DNA of 64,000 nt, taken from assembly GCA_037367405.1 (NCBI GenBank), contig JAZKJV010002320.1, positions 124,001-188,000 of the forward strand. Direction: 5' to 3'. Made by a program: the position numbers and the translations under genes. Of the stretch, positions 47,815 through 60,039 are shown in pieces (position 1 is the first letter of the stretch; the number at the start of each line of letters is the position of its first letter). Source of the stretch: Ottelia alismoides. Taxonomy: Eukaryota; Streptophyta; Magnoliopsida; Alismatales; Hydrocharitaceae. The notes under the pieces are model-generated. The model saw nothing but the letters and a program-made list of their open reading frames with translations. It was not told the origin of the DNA and did not search any database.

Positions 47815-48118
47815 TTGTTTGGTAGAGGAATAAGGGTGAAGGCATAATGAGAGATCATGCCTTAAATCTGTTCGTTTGGAGGGAGAGGATAAGGATGAAT
47901 AAAGATGAAAAAGAGGTAGTTATTTGTTATCCTCCATTCAATTGGAACATGAGGAATATGGATGGTTAAGGTTTGTAAGTTAGGAGGAATAAGAATAAGT
48001 AATGCTTGTATGTTAAGAAGAGGCGATTGCGTGGTGGTGGGAAACGTGGTGGCGGGAAGGGCTGGATAACGCAAATAACGAGAATAGCACGGAGGATAGG
48101 AATGGATGGTGAACCCAC
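47815..48118. mobile_element. Possible PIF/Harbinger- or hAT-like MITE
   Basis: Starts TAA|GGGGTTGTTTGGTAGAGG, a very common plant MITE terminus style. The right end near 48118 (GAACCCACCC|TTA) is a poor inverted match, so the boundaries are uncertain. Confidence 0.3.
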
Positions 48119-48120
48119 CC

Positions 48121-48650
48121 TTATACTCTCCTATTCCTTGTGATATGTTGCAAACGAAAAACCCTAACTGTTCTACTGAGAATCTTCCTAAAGATGAAGA
48201 CTAATTCATGCAATAACTTGGAGATGTATGGAGGGGACAAAAAAGAAAGGATCCAGTGGCTTTTTGTCCAACAACATCTGACATGCATTGGTTGGCATTT
48301 GGAACAGTCCGTCCAGCTGATCTTAACAGAGATGTGGAGGAGATGGAAAGACAGTGGACTTTTGAAACATACCAATGATGTGGATATATTAGGAAGACAA
48401 ACAATGGCATTATCATCAACAAACAAAAGAAATTTGAGGGAGAAAGAAGTTGCAGGTGGGCAAAAGGAACAAAACAAAGGGGAGAGGATGGCCGAAAAGC
48501 TTTCCATCTGCTGCCTTTCTCTTCTTCCTTCTTGGTAAAAGGTGGTGGCACGAGAAGGCCACCCAATCTCCTACACTTCCTGTTCTTTCTCTCTCCCATT
48601 AGCACGCTCATGTCACTTTCACAATCGCATCGCACTCAACATAATCTAAA
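48121..48650. other. Overlapping ORFs on both strands, no recognised gene
   Basis: A + ORF of 132 codons (48140-48538) overlaps minus ORFs of 128 and 144 codons. No motif identifies any of them. They lack splice or promoter context, so I treat the block as uncharacterised. Confidence 0.3.
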
Positions 48651-49674
48651 ATAGTATTATATATGCATTCCATATACCCTTTCTCTGCAGGTAATATTTT
48701 AGAATTGTGATGCTCTCAGGCTTTTAAAATCACTGTGTACGAGCAAGTGTGTCATATTCACCAATTGCAGGTTATTGATTTTTTTTATTTTTTTGCTGAT
48801 ATAAAAAAATTTGAGATAGTCATATTCACACAGATGCTGTGGAAAAACAGTACTCTTTGAGGTAGCTAACAGGCTATTCCATTTTCTTGTAAATTTTGGT
48901 TAGCATTGTTGTTGGTAAATGAATCTTTGGCGTAGGAGCAATCGGTATCAACATACTGCGATTCAAATTTCAACTCACTACGATATTCTAAGATGAAGGA
49001 GACAACCCACGTATGATTGTCGTTAGGAATCTTCTCTTTTGAAAACTATTCCTTAGAGAGGGTTTCTCGATGACGATCGTCCCTTCTGCTAAGTCACACC
49101 ATTCCAGTTGGCTTCTCAGATAAGACGGGCTCTATTTGTCATCCTTTATGGATATAGAAAGGGATCATCGTTATGACCATCCCCTGCGGTCTGTTCATGA
49201 TTAACAGAACAAATCTTTGATCTCTCCTCCACATTCATTTTTTAAAGAAAAAAAGGTGCAAAGCCGTAGAACTAAGCGCCAAAAAAACTTTATATTCACA
49301 TGTTAAAGGACATAATTACGAAGATCAAGAATCCCGAAGGATTTTGGCATGTTGTAACACATTTTCTATATAATATCTCTATCTTAAATAACATGCCATT
49401 CGTCACGAGCCAAATCGCCCACCGGTCGTGGCTACCAGGATCTTTAATGATGCCTCCACATTCCTATCTTCAAGCCCTATCTCATCCCTTCCTCCCTCTT
49501 CGATGCCACCTTCTCTCGCCTTCCTGCATCCCCTTCCTTGCCAATCACTATCTCCCTATCGGCCCTTCCTCACATCCATCGTCTCTGTATCGCCATTCCT
49601 TCCTAAGATGATGTCATCCCTAACACTATCCTATGAAACATCATGAAATGACTTTTCTCCTATAATAACACTAG

Positions 49675-50010
49675 CTAACCTCGGACATATTTTTGTAACA
49701 TTTTTTCAGAAAAAACTAAGACAAGAGTCGTGTCATGCTCAATGATTGAAAATCCATTCATGAAAACCTCCATAATATTTCCAATCATGTTAATAAAGAT
49801 AGCAAGCATGCACCTTTGGATTGTGGTTGGCATATTATGTAATCCAAAAGCCATTTGTTTAAAAGTATGTAGTAATCCTACATGTGAAAATGGTTTTATT
49901 TTGATCATAAGATTCGACCACTACCTGGTTTTATCCAAAATATTCATTCAAGAGGCGAAACACTTCCTTCCCTACTTGTCTTTTGACTATTTGGTCAAAA
50001 AGGATAATAA
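49675..50010 (-). pseudogene. Ty3/gypsy reverse transcriptase fragment
   Basis: Minus-strand MAFGLHNMPTTIQRCMLAIF and IMEVFMNGFSI match the FGLCNAPATFQRCM...EVFMDDFSV block of gypsy RT. The catalytic D-D is replaced (MNGFS). Upstream, in another frame, YDQNKTIFTC matches DQEKTTFTCP. Only this RT piece is recognisable, so the copy is old. Confidence 0.85.
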
Positions 50011-53000
50011 GAAGTGTGACACCCTGCTCCTCTGACTATTGGCACTCGGGATGAGAGCATCAATGGTCCAACTTTCCCATGATCTCTGATTCTCAACAAA
50101 CCATTTCATGCAAATGAGATCAGCATTAAAATATACAATATGATAAGGAACATCATAATGTGAGATGACATAATGATATCATTCTTATTAAATCGCATCA
50201 TCCAAGTCCATATCCAAAACGAGATACACTATAAAAGTATAGCAGAATGCTCTCAAATACCTTACTATAGTGTCTCCTAGAAACAAAAAAATATGCTAAA
50301 TGAAGTAAACTATTCTTCACCAAGAACCCAAGGAGCCATCTGGTGGTAGTGCATTGTACCTACACCTTGAAGAACCCAAGTTGGAATCCCAAAGGGAACG
50401 TTCCGAACCCCTAAAATTACCGGGCTTACTATTAAAAAATAAACTATTCACCATATATGGTGCAAATGGATATGCAGTCTAAAGTATCATGACTACTATT
50501 TCTGCGACGACTACCTAACTACACGTGTTGGACCTACATGAAAGTATCGTTATAAGAAACTATCCTGCAACAAGACTAACGCTAACCACTAATGAAAAGT
50601 AAATAAGGAAAATGTACTCTCTCTCTCTCTCATGGTACACATGTGCATATTGCAAAGCAAGCCAAGACAAGGCTACTCTAACTCACATCAAGTAACAAGT
50701 TCGACATGTCATTATTTAATGATTTCCAGCTACAAAGGTTATCGTACTCATTTTAAGCTCACTACACTTTGGCAAGATTCCAAAACAACGTAGGGAATGC
50801 AACCAATGTCGATCATGTATCTTTTTCTTATATAAGCACAAGCAAATACAAAACTCAGAGGTCTCGACTATGTGAGATCCTTGGTATAATCCTTCTTGGA
50901 TGAAACACCATAAATCATGTTATTCACATCTAAATAGGAACAATGTATCATCATACCTCTAACTTCATAACCCTATCTTGAAATATCCATCACAATGCTT
51001 ACACTTGAAGTAGTACTAAATATGGTCACACCATGCTAATCTGAGTACTAATATTATGTATAAATGTGAAGGCAAGAACACCAACCATTCCACCTTCCAA
51101 TGTCGTCGAGCAGCTCTGGAGTTATTGAGGAGACAAAGGTGAAATGCATCACTTCACTTGTACGAGGAGGTAGCGGCCTTCAAAGATTCCATCCGAAGCC
51201 CAAGAGTGCATGCCAATCTCTTACAATGCCTAGCTACACTTATCCAATCAGTATACATGAACTAGAGACATGTTGGGAATTTACGACATTCGGTGCACTC
51301 GTAAATATGAAATCTAAAAATGTTGGTCATAGGCATGAGAGCCATTTAGCATATCTCTAGTGATAATTAGATGTGTTACTATACTAAGGTTGTTGTATCT
51401 TTCATGATATTATATTTAACCAATCAAATTTAAATATACATTATGAATGAGTTTATCCCACTGCATCTTAATTCAATGGTGACCTGCCAAGGGTTCTAAT
51501 TATATAATGACTTGAATAAGGAATCACCAACCATAAAGTCCAAGAAGTTGAAAGGTGTTAAATACATAACTATATCCCCAATTTGCAATTTTATTGATGG
51601 GATATGAGTGGTTACACCTTGTAGAACATGCATTCTAGTGTTATTATTTGGCCATACAAAACTAGAGCAAACATTTCCTTACACCTAACTGTGTTTAACT
51701 TTGATGGCTTTATTACGACACTATTCTTTTTTATTTATTTTAATAGTTATCGGGTATTTCTTCATGACAACATGCAACAAACTCATCCAACTTAACTTAT
51801 AGATGGGAATGATAAAATCCGCAACACTCCAATTGAAAGTTTCTTTCTTGACAACCTCTCACATATTCAAATTTAACTAACACTAGAATTCATGAGATAA
51901 CCGGCTACGGTCTTTCCTATAAATATGGTGATACATAGAGATAGATTATTCCCACGAAGATCTCAATTATTCTCACATATTGCATTACACTTTCTCTCTA
52001 AAGAATCTCTAGCAAGTGAGACTCTTGATCTTTAGCTAAATACAAAATGATAATGACCAGAATCTATTTGGGCTCATTCGCAAGGATTGCATGAATTTAA
52101 GTCAAAAATAAGGATTTCAATTAAAGAAGTGGAGAAGCCCAGAGGCCGAGTCTTATGTATTAAGAAGTGAATAGTCTAGCATGTTTACTCGATCAATAAT
52201 CAAAGAGGGTCGAAAAGTCGCAAAACAGGGGGTTCAATCTCATCTTCATCTTGGAGGAAAATCTTTGAACGTATCAAATAAACTCCTCATTTAATATAGA
52301 GCTTTCACGGATTGTGATATCCAAATCTTCATCACCAACCGTCATAATAGGACAAGGCTAATGTCGATATATATTGAATCCTAATCATCTTTTCTACTGA
52401 AATCAGTCGATGAATCATCTGATGTCCTTCATTGTGCCATCATACCCTACCAGTACGAGAGGTTTTTTTTCGCTAAGGTCCATTTGCACGAGAGTAGTAC
52501 ATAAACCCCATGGGGTTAGGGACTCGATATTCTTTGTATTTCCGTGCATCATTATGATAACGTTCTTGAAAATATCCCTTAGTCTCTTAATCGACATATA
52601 AACAAGTTGAAGGTTGATTCTTCAGAGAGGAAGGCACTATCTAGAAGAAAAACTAATTGGTTGAGCTCATATGTGACTCAGTTGGAACCTCTAATTTTAT
52701 CTTGTTTCAGAAGTAAAATGTTGGTGTTGCTTCGAATGTCAACACTTCCATGTACAAATGGAAGCTTATCAATAATATGTTCAACAAGCTCTTTTATTTA
52801 ATTCTTGATCGTAATATTTTTTCATGTCTTTTATTAACATCCTTCCCATAGAAATATGCTTTAGGGAAGGGGATATGAACATGAATTAAAGGAGAAACAT
52901 GGGTATAAATCATATTTTACAAAAGAAGGTAGAACATAATAGTCAACATGCACAAAACTATCTACATCCATTTCTCTATATGTGGTAGGATCAATATCTG

Positions 53001-53020
53001 CCTCAAAGCTTCTTGCATAT
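50011..53020. other. No gene supported: probable decayed gypsy and spacer
   Basis: Only scattered short ORFs. A TATA-like CTATAAATATGG at 51918 followed by pyrimidine-rich sequence and CTCTCTAAAG could be an LTR U3/R relic. No paired LTR was found. Confidence 0.35.
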
Positions 53021-53022
53021 GG

Positions 53023-53041
53023 CTTCTTCTTCTTCTTCTTC

Positions 53042-53076
<35 letters not shown>
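53023..53076. repeat. Compound microsatellite (CTT)n(ATT)n
   Basis: About 7 CTT units are followed directly by about 11 ATT units. The minus ORF over it (poly-Asn then poly-Lys) is an artefact of the repeat. Confidence 0.95.
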
Positions 53077-53078
<2 letters not shown>

Positions 53079-54540
53079 TGGCCACCTAGTTCTTCATCAT
53101 CATCAAAACCATACCATACTCAGTCTATTGGAATATAGTTGATGTTTTCCCTACCAGTCCCGAAATTCTGATAGAGAATAAGGTGAAGAGGCACTTCTAC
53201 CTTGGGAGGATGAGGAGGAAGGATAATCACCATGTTATACATTGCATAAGAATCCAATTCTTAGAATCTTGAGCTTGGACAAGATGCATAATGAGCTTAT
53301 GATTCTTAATAGATTCGAACATATTCGGGCATGATGTGAGTTGTGCATACTTAGAGAACTCCACCTATATGGGTACCTCTATAAGGATGTAGATAAGTGA
53401 ATAGGGTTTTCTTGAAGAAGCACTTATGAAATAAGACTACGTTCATGACCATAAATAATATTTAAAATAAAAAAATCAAGATATTAGTATGTTATTATTA
53501 CCATATATCCACCAATTAGTGCTTCAAGTTCAAAATTTAGTGCACTTTTATTCCTATGAAGGTCAAAAGGAATGACTCGGGTAGTAGTTCAAATCCAAAG
53601 ATTGTTGAAAGTAGAATGTGGAAAACAAGATCTATTTTTTGTGTTTTTGAACTTCAATCATGAATTTGGAGTATATTATCGAATTTATCATAACTCCAAT
53701 TGAGTGGAGAGATGTAAATCTTGTGAATTAATGTTGCAATTATAAGGTTGTTGTATAGGGAATTTGTTCCTACATAGAGGAGTAAAGAAGCTATGAAGAA
53801 TTTATATGTAATATTAGTTATTGGCTTTGCTAGTATTAGAAAACTAGGGATAGATTGTTGGTAACACATGCACAAACTTGCAAGCATACAAAATAACCAT
53901 ATCTTTGTCATATTACCATATTATGCAAATTGCCACATCTTTCATGTTGGTGACACAACCATGGTTTGAAAAGGTTAGCCACGAGACATAGTTTAAGCGA
54001 AGCATTACGCCCTGGATGATCAAGGCAGTCTTGAGATGGAGAGAGGAGGCATGCACCATAGATGATCAAAATTTAAATCTCAAGTTATTAGGAAGAGTTA
54101 ACTATTGAAAATATCTATAATTTTTAAATAATTCTAGAAAAAGGTGGATATTTTTCACATGAGATATTTACGGGCCATATAGTTAAGAAGCTTCCCAAGC
54201 AATATGTATCCCTCTAATATTCCTCTTTCAGGTCGAAGAATACACTACAAATCTTGTAATTGCTTGAAATGCATGGAGCTTGTCTTACAATACGATTTTT
54301 CCTAATATTATATCATATTTTGGATAATTATTTTTTTGACAAAAAAAGGTGAGGCTTATGCCTCTACCACCTCGAGGGAACATGTCACCCCGATTCAAAG
54401 GAAACCGCCTTGTTCTGCCTTTCTTTTTTTCAAACTCTGGACACAACTGGCATGTAGGTAGAGGCATGATCTAACATTTTTGATCCATTAATTATATAGA
54501 GTGGCAAAGTGTTCTTGTACGAAATCCCATCCATCGGGTT
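53077..54540. other. No gene seen
   Basis: AT-rich. 54340-54470 is locally less AT-rich with a possible small palindrome (ATGCCTCTACCACC ... GGTAGAGGCAT, 54359-54466), perhaps another MITE. Confidence 0.4.
54359..54467. repeat. Small inverted repeat
   Basis: ATGCCTCTACC near 54359 is the reverse complement of GGTAGAGGCAT at 54456-54466. The interior shows further partial complementarity. Confidence 0.5.
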
Positions 54541-55015
54541 TGTTCGATAGGGGATGACACTCATCAAGGACCGACCTTCCCCGACTCCCTATGAAGGGTG
54601 TGTCATCTCCATCGGACAGATCCATGCATTACTGCAGCTACTGTATTACAGCAGAGGATCTGTCCTCGTGTACGTTATCCCCTCTTTCTTTCTTCCTTCC
54701 AAAGCAACTAGTATTTTTATGAGAAACATAAACTCTCCTTCAGACCTTGCCATAAATAGGATTAAAAACCTTGTCCCTCTCGCGTTGAGATTGTGCTGCC
54801 ATGATTGCCATAGATTTCTACGACCTTCTCTCATCAATTACTGGACAGGAACTGTTCAAAATTAACGTAGAGCAAGCATTCAATCCACATCTAATTCTCT
54901 GTCCTCGCACTGTGAAATCTGAATCTATGCGGTACACACAGTCCTACAGATCATTCAGATGCACTCCGCTTCCTCCCCAAAGAGAAAGAGTCGACATAAA
55001 TCCCTGCATTAAATT

Positions 55016-55294
55016 CTAGAATGGAGCATCCGTATCTTCTCCAGTAATGATCCCCGAGTCCACGAAATCAACCCCTGCAGGCTGCAGTATATCCGACCTC
55101 ATCGGTCTGCCCAATGATCCAAATGCCTCGGGTGGTCTTCGCCTCTCTGTGTGGGGTGTCGCAAAATCAGAGAACATTAACGTGCAGATGCACGATATAT
55201 AGACAGGAATCCGCAGTAAATACCAGAGGTCCCTCCAGAAGTAATATCTGTGGTCTCCCTCTCCGGCAAACGTACGCTGTGGGGCTTTGTCCAT
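55016..55294 (-). CDS. Unrecognised 92-aa ORF with GA-rich leader
   Basis: ATG at 55294, stop TAG at 55016. It begins MDKAPQRTFAGEGDHRYYFW, has one hydrophobic segment at about residues 24-44 (DLWYLLRIPVYISCICTLMF) and a polar, acidic C-terminus ending EDTDAPF. On the minus strand it is preceded by a (GA)n tract (about 55307-55347), a frequent plant 5' UTR feature. An upstream ATG (MANHRNG...) opens another frame. Composition is less AT-rich than the surroundings. I do not recognise a family. It could be one exon, a small gene, or a relic. Confidence 0.3.
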   Translation of the reverse strand: MDKAPQRTFAGEGDHRYYFWRDLWYLLRIPVYISCICTLMFSDFATPHTERRRPPEAFGSLGRPMRSDILQPAGVDFVDSGIITGEDTDAPF

Positions 55295-55306
55295 TTCGAT
55301 GATTAG

Positions 55307-55347
55307 CCATCTCTCTCTCTTTCTCTCTCCCTCTCTCTCTCTCTCTG
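55307..55347. repeat. (CT)n/(GA)n microsatellite
   Basis: CTCTCTCTCTTTCTCTCTCC and further CT runs. On the minus strand this is a GA-rich stretch just upstream of the 92-aa ORF. Confidence 0.9.
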
Positions 55348-55632
55348 GATCGAGTATGTCGTTTTCTTTGCAGCTCCAAGCACGAGGCCGTGTGGGGGAG
55401 AGATCCACACGGGGGTTTGAAGACGGGGACATACGTCAGCATGCAGGTGATACGTGCGAAGCAAAAGGAACCAGTGGGGGGTTGGTGTTGATGATGTGTT
55501 AGGGTTTAAGGATGATTGAGAGGCAAGTGTGGGCTTATTCAAAATTAAGGTGTACGTGCATGGTGGGATGCAGTCACTGGAGGTGGAACCTTCTGTCATT
55601 ATTAGGGATTCGTTTATCCTTTAGTTGAGTTT

Positions 55633-55846
55633 GTATCAGGAGCTATTGTTATCGTTATACAACACCTGTTGTAATGCAGGGATCCTTTGGATAAGGTTTG
55701 GACGATCTTGGGATGTGTGCCGACCGTTTCGGTCCCTTACGAGGATCGTCCGATCCTCATCTAATGGATCCCTTGCATTACAGCGGGAGTTGTTACAGTA
55801 AGGATCTGTTTCCGCTATCGTTATGGGTGCTACCGTGCATTGATAC
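55633..55846. mobile_element. Hairpin MITE, 214 bp
   Basis: GTATCAGGAGCTATTG...TGTTGTAATGCAGGGATCC on the left mirrors GGATCCCTTGCATTACAG...CGTTATGG...TGATAC on the right. GACGATC/GATCGTC continue the pairing inward. A related stem (CATTACTGCAG...CTGTATTACAG) lies at 54627-54655. Confidence 0.7.
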
Positions 55847-55937
55847 GTATCAGTATCCATTCCCAATCGTATCATTTTCTAAGAATATACGGATACTTAA
55901 TATATTAGTTTTACTTTTCTGTTAGTGGGGATATTGA

Positions 55938-56390
55938 TGTGTGTGTGTGCGCGCGTGTGTGCGAATGTGTGTATATGTAGAGGATGAGGGTGATGCAACT
56001 CAATTGTATACAACTTTCTTGTTCGCTATCTCTCGGCCACTCATTATTGTTTTGAAATCTGAAATTACATGTACATGCCCAAGGCACTACAACTTGCACT
56101 CACTCATCTCGAGCCATAATCAAGGGTAGATTGAGACGATGAATACACAATTTCTTCTAGCTCAGCAACATATTCCCCGTTTTCATACATGTATATGTGG
56201 GTGCGTGTGGGCAGACGCATGTCTATGCATCCGTGTCTCTATGCGTGTGTGTGCATGTGTATTTGTGCACGTGCATTTAAAACTACACGTTCTCCAAGGT
56301 ACCACTTGCCCTCCCTCATCTTGAGCCATAATCAATGGTAGATAGTGATAATGAATACAAGATTTATTGTAGCTCAACAACATATATATT
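55938..56390. repeat. About 212-bp tandem duplication with GT-rich segments
   Basis: CTCATCTCGAGCCATAATCA at 56103 and CTCATCTTGAGCCATAATCA at 56315 start matching segments of about 75 bp (GATGAATAC...AGCTCAGCAACATAT). Each is preceded by GT/GC-rich microsatellite-like sequence (55938-55978, 56195-56275). Confidence 0.8.
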
Positions 56391-56459
56391 TTGTGTGTAT
56401 TATTTTCATTTTTTTTAGATATAGATACGAGTATTTTTTTTGCAGATAACAATATAAAT

Positions 56460-56934
56460 ATGAATTAACGAAACTATGTGCGTATAAACATGTATTTCTA
56501 TGTGTATATATAAACTTGTATCTAAATATGCTATCAGGTTACAACTCAAATAATAATTTCGAAATACAGGAAGAAAAAAATATATTTATGTTATTTGATT
56601 ATTTTTATATATGTTATTTTATTTACCACATTTATATTTCATTGTACTTATAATTTACGCAACTTCAGTTTGAAGTCATTAATTTCAACGTTACAAAAAT
56701 ATTATTTTGACTATACAAGTTAGTAATTTATTTATTATATGTAGGATAAATCCATATCGCTTTATTAAATATTCACAACGGATCATCATCCATATCTATA
56801 TCTTTAAGGGATATGCTTTATGATTTTTGGTATCCATAAAATATGATTTTTTTGTATATATATCCATATTTTAAAATTAACAAAGATATAATAACACGTA
56901 TATACATATGGATCTGTCCATTTTAATAACTAGT
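56460..56934. other. No gene seen: AT-rich
   Basis: Only A/T-rich low-complexity sequence. Confidence 0.5.
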
Positions 56935-56937
56935 TAT

Positions 56938-57309
56938 CACTACAACAAAATTGATCTATAGTGATACTTTTTTCAAAATCTTTTACTAAATTAGTCGTTG
57001 TTTATATCATTAGCAATGGTCCATATAGCAATGATTATTCATTGTTATTATAAACTTCGAATTAATCGTCGCTAAATTTTTAACTAAAAAATAGAGACGA
57101 CTAATTGATATTTTAAAAGATAGTAACGGATAAGTGTTTCTATATGGACCATTGCTAATGATATAACGACAAATATACTATCTGTCGCTAATTTCATGTA
57201 CTAAAACACATTTCATAGTGAATAATATCGTCGTTAATATACTTAACAACAACTAATTTAGTGACAGATTTTGAAAAAAGTGTCATTATAGCTTAATTTT
57301 GTTGTAGTG
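56938..57309. mobile_element. CACTA-type MITE, 372 bp
   Basis: Perfect terminal CACTACAACAAAATT and AATTTTGTTGTAGTG, with a 3-bp TSD TAT on both sides (56935-56937, 57310-57312), the CACTA signature. The interior is strongly self-complementary (ATTAGCAATGGTCCATATAG pairs with ATATGGACCATTGCTAAT), so the whole element folds into a hairpin. No transposase. Confidence 0.93.
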
Positions 57310-57422
57310 TATGGATGTTCCAACGATTGTTTATACAATGAAAGATCGAGAGCCACAAAACATATACCCTTTATTAAGTCAAAATGTATGACTTTCCGAG
57401 GTTTCTGAAACATGGACCCTAA

Positions 57423-58342
57423 GACCTCGTTCGGTTGAGGGGTTAACCTCCCTTGGGGGTTTACCCCGCAAAACTGACTATTTCTTTCACTTGTGAGGCT
57501 CACTCCCCCTCTCTTTTTTTAAATATTAAATAAATCATTTCTCTTTCATTCATTCCATCAAAATATAATATATTATACCCATCAACTTCTACTCTCTTTT
57601 CCAAACTCCAATATAATCGCATTACAATAACTACTCCGATATATACTTAATATATAATATCAAGAATTCGAAAATCCTATATATTTCTAATGTACAACTT
57701 GTATTCTTCAATCTAAACTATCAACTTATTAACAACCTTATCTCACTAACATTATTTATGTTGTTATTATGTGTTGTACTCAATATATTTTTCTCCATCA
57801 TCTTTATATAATAATTACATACTATAAATAGCTGAGAGCCTGCCTTATTACCACACAACTATGCTCCAATCCCTATCCACTTCAGATGACATAAATTATT
57901 CTTGAAAATCTCAAAATCTTAACTGAACAACTCCATATCAACTTGAACATATCGCATCCTTCTTCATCCATGTTGAACATATTCCTCCAACCTTCTTTCT
58001 CTCCGTTGAGCTTAATACATGCTTACTTTGGCATCTTCTTTATACATCAATGACCTCATCATTACTTTACCTTCAAGTAACAAGATTTTTCATATGGGTA
58101 ATTTGGCTTCCACCTAACCCAATCAACCCAAACCGGTCATCCAAATATCTCAATCCAATCTAATTTGGTTGGGTGAAGGGTGATCATTTTTGCAATCCAA
58201 ATCGAATTCAACCCAAATCGAATAACCCAAACCCACCCAAACCAGACAAATACCCACCCCTACCTCTATCTAAACACCAAAATACAAAACGATTTATCCT
58301 CCCCCAGTTTAACTCAAGCTAACCCGACAACCAAACGCACCC
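57423..58342. mobile_element. PIF/Harbinger-like nonautonomous element 1, 920 bp
   Basis: TAA at 57420-57422 and 58343-58345. Left GACCTCGTTCGGTTGAGGGG, right (reverse complement) GGGTGCGTTTGGTTGTCGGG. The interior is AT-rich with no transposase ORF. Confidence 0.7.
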
Positions 58343-58345
58343 TAA

Positions 58346-58636
58346 GGGCCCGTTTAGTTACTGGGTTGGGTTGGGATATCCTCCTGTGAATAGTAGTAGT
58401 TTGGAGGGTTGGAAGGGTTGGAATTATAAATGTGATGTGATGTGATATTGATTTTGTGTTATATTAACTTTTTTAATGATTATAATATATTTTTTGTGTT
58501 TATAAATTTATTTGAACATGATTAAAAAAGATTATACCAAAGAAATTGTAAGGTCAATACAAACAATCCCAACCCAGGAATTGAAACTGATGGTATGCCA
58601 GAATACCCCAATGTACCGTGGCAATCAAACAAGCTC
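58346..58636. mobile_element. PIF/Harbinger-like MITE 2, 291 bp, abutting element 1
   Basis: Begins GGGCCCGTTTAGTTAC directly after the TAA at 58343-58345, which also ends element 1. The right end (reverse complement) is GAGCTTGTTTGATTGCC, followed by TAA at 58637-58639. TIRs are imperfect. Confidence 0.65.
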
Positions 58637-58639
58637 TAA

Positions 58640-59239
58640 AAATATTGTTTATCATGTCAGTGGCCAATTATAATATAGGGCATGGAGCCTTGTGCATGTC
58701 CTTTGGTCTTCCAACTCATATTGGCCCCTCCATGTATGTGAGGCATCTATGAACATGGCTTACCATATTTTACCATAGAAAATTAATTGGCAGTACTTCC
58801 CGCACAATAAGATAATATTAATAGTAGTTCTTTCAGTCAAGTCCATGGCAATGATAAAAGGCAAGGATGAATAGGGCATGCATATTGACCATGTCAAAGG
58901 ATAAGTAGTGTTTGTCATGTAGATAAAGTTGATTAGGCATTGAGGGCTTTTGAAGAAGAGCATGTTTATTGCTCGGATGGTAATTATTTTGCTACCCGAG
59001 GCCATTACTTTTTGTAGGGTTGAAGGCAACAATTAATTTTTTATCTATAATGATACGACAAATATATAATGCTAAAACAAAGATGATCGTAGGTATTCTT
59101 ACCAAGATGTCTCAAAATCTATTTAACTTCTTTCCAATATTTTTTTCTTGGATTTGAGAAAAAGCATGAGTATGTCAAGCTTTATACACACCAACATTTT
59201 TAGACTACTGAAGAGGCACAAGGAACTCTCTCCATATTC
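58640..59239. other. No gene seen
   Basis: Short ORFs only; no recognisable element. Confidence 0.4.
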
Positions 59240-59747
59240 TTCTTTTCTTCATTGATCTTTTGATTATATATGAGGTTTAGTTTGAAGTCTCGAGTGATAA
59301 TGGGCTTTGTTTTGTCAATGTCAAATCATAGAAGTGCATTCTCAATGTACTCCTCTTGTGATAGTCATAGCTTCATTAACTTTCTATCACGAGTAGTGTT
59401 TGTTTCTAAACTATGACCATCAGCAATGTAGTCCTTCATAAAGAAAGAGTCGCTTAGTTCATTTTTCAAGTTTGGGATTCTCGAGTCATTGCTAGCAACA
59501 ACAAACGTCTAATCGAGATGAATCAGTAATATGTGTTGGCCAATCCTATCTTTCATTCCAAAATGAAGCATATTGATACTGATTTTCATTTGTCTAAGAT
59601 AAACTAGCACATAAGAATCCGTAGGTTCATTTTCTATCCAATAAGGAGCAACTTACAGATGATCCCACAAAGATTCTTCTTGTTTATTCCTTTACAAGAC
59701 ATCAATCCAAGCTAGCTAGTTGTCACAAGCCTTTAGCTTGAAGGAAG
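59240..59747 (+). pseudogene. Copia element G remnant: integrase trace and RNase H
   Basis: Plus strand, several frames. RNase H: VLANPIFHSKMKHIDTDFHL, VHFLSNKEQLTDDPTK, and an end HKPLA. It corresponds to NPVFHARTKHIEIDYHF, F(I/V)SxxDQxADxFTK and the terminal leucine/serine-rich end of Copia. A trace near 59290 (SRVIMGF) resembles the RSDNG integrase region. This lineage differs from elements 1 and B-F. It ends in TAGCTTGAAGGAAG (PPT) before an LTR. Confidence 0.65.
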
Positions 59748-59900
59748 TGTTAGGACCTTATGTAAAAAACCCATCTCAAGGGAATTGTTGTAACTACATA
59801 TGGTATATGCCTATAAATATAAGAAACCAAATTCGATGTGTTATGATTGATCAGAATACATTTCTCACCTTTTTATATTCTCTCGATATATACATATAAT
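59748..59900 (+). repeat. Probable 3' LTR of Copia element G
   Basis: Starts TGTTAGGACCTTATG immediately after the PPT and contains CTATAAATATAAG (TATA-like) at about 59811. Its right end is not defined, and no 5' LTR is visible. Confidence 0.5.
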
Positions 59901-59970
59901 GTTGATAGACAAGTAGTACCAATAAGGTAATGAGATATATTGTGTGTCTATCTTTGTAAATTTTTAAGGT

Positions 59971-60032
59971 TAGTTTTCTTCAATAATGGTCAGGGGACCT
60001 ATAGTTTTCTTCAATAATGGTCAAGGGACCTA
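59971..60032. repeat. 31-bp tandem duplication
   Basis: TAGTTTTCTTCAATAATGGT plus 11 bases occurs at 59971-60001 and 60002-60032 with one difference. Confidence 0.9.
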
Positions 60033-60039
60033 CGCCAAG

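Noticed and set aside
48121..48635. ORFs of 128-144 codons on both strands as host genes
   Set aside because: Neither strand shows a family motif, splice support or promoter context. Kept only as an uncharacterised block.
52861..53085. ORF with poly-Asn and poly-Lys
   Set aside because: It is a translation of the (ATT)n(CTT)n microsatellite.
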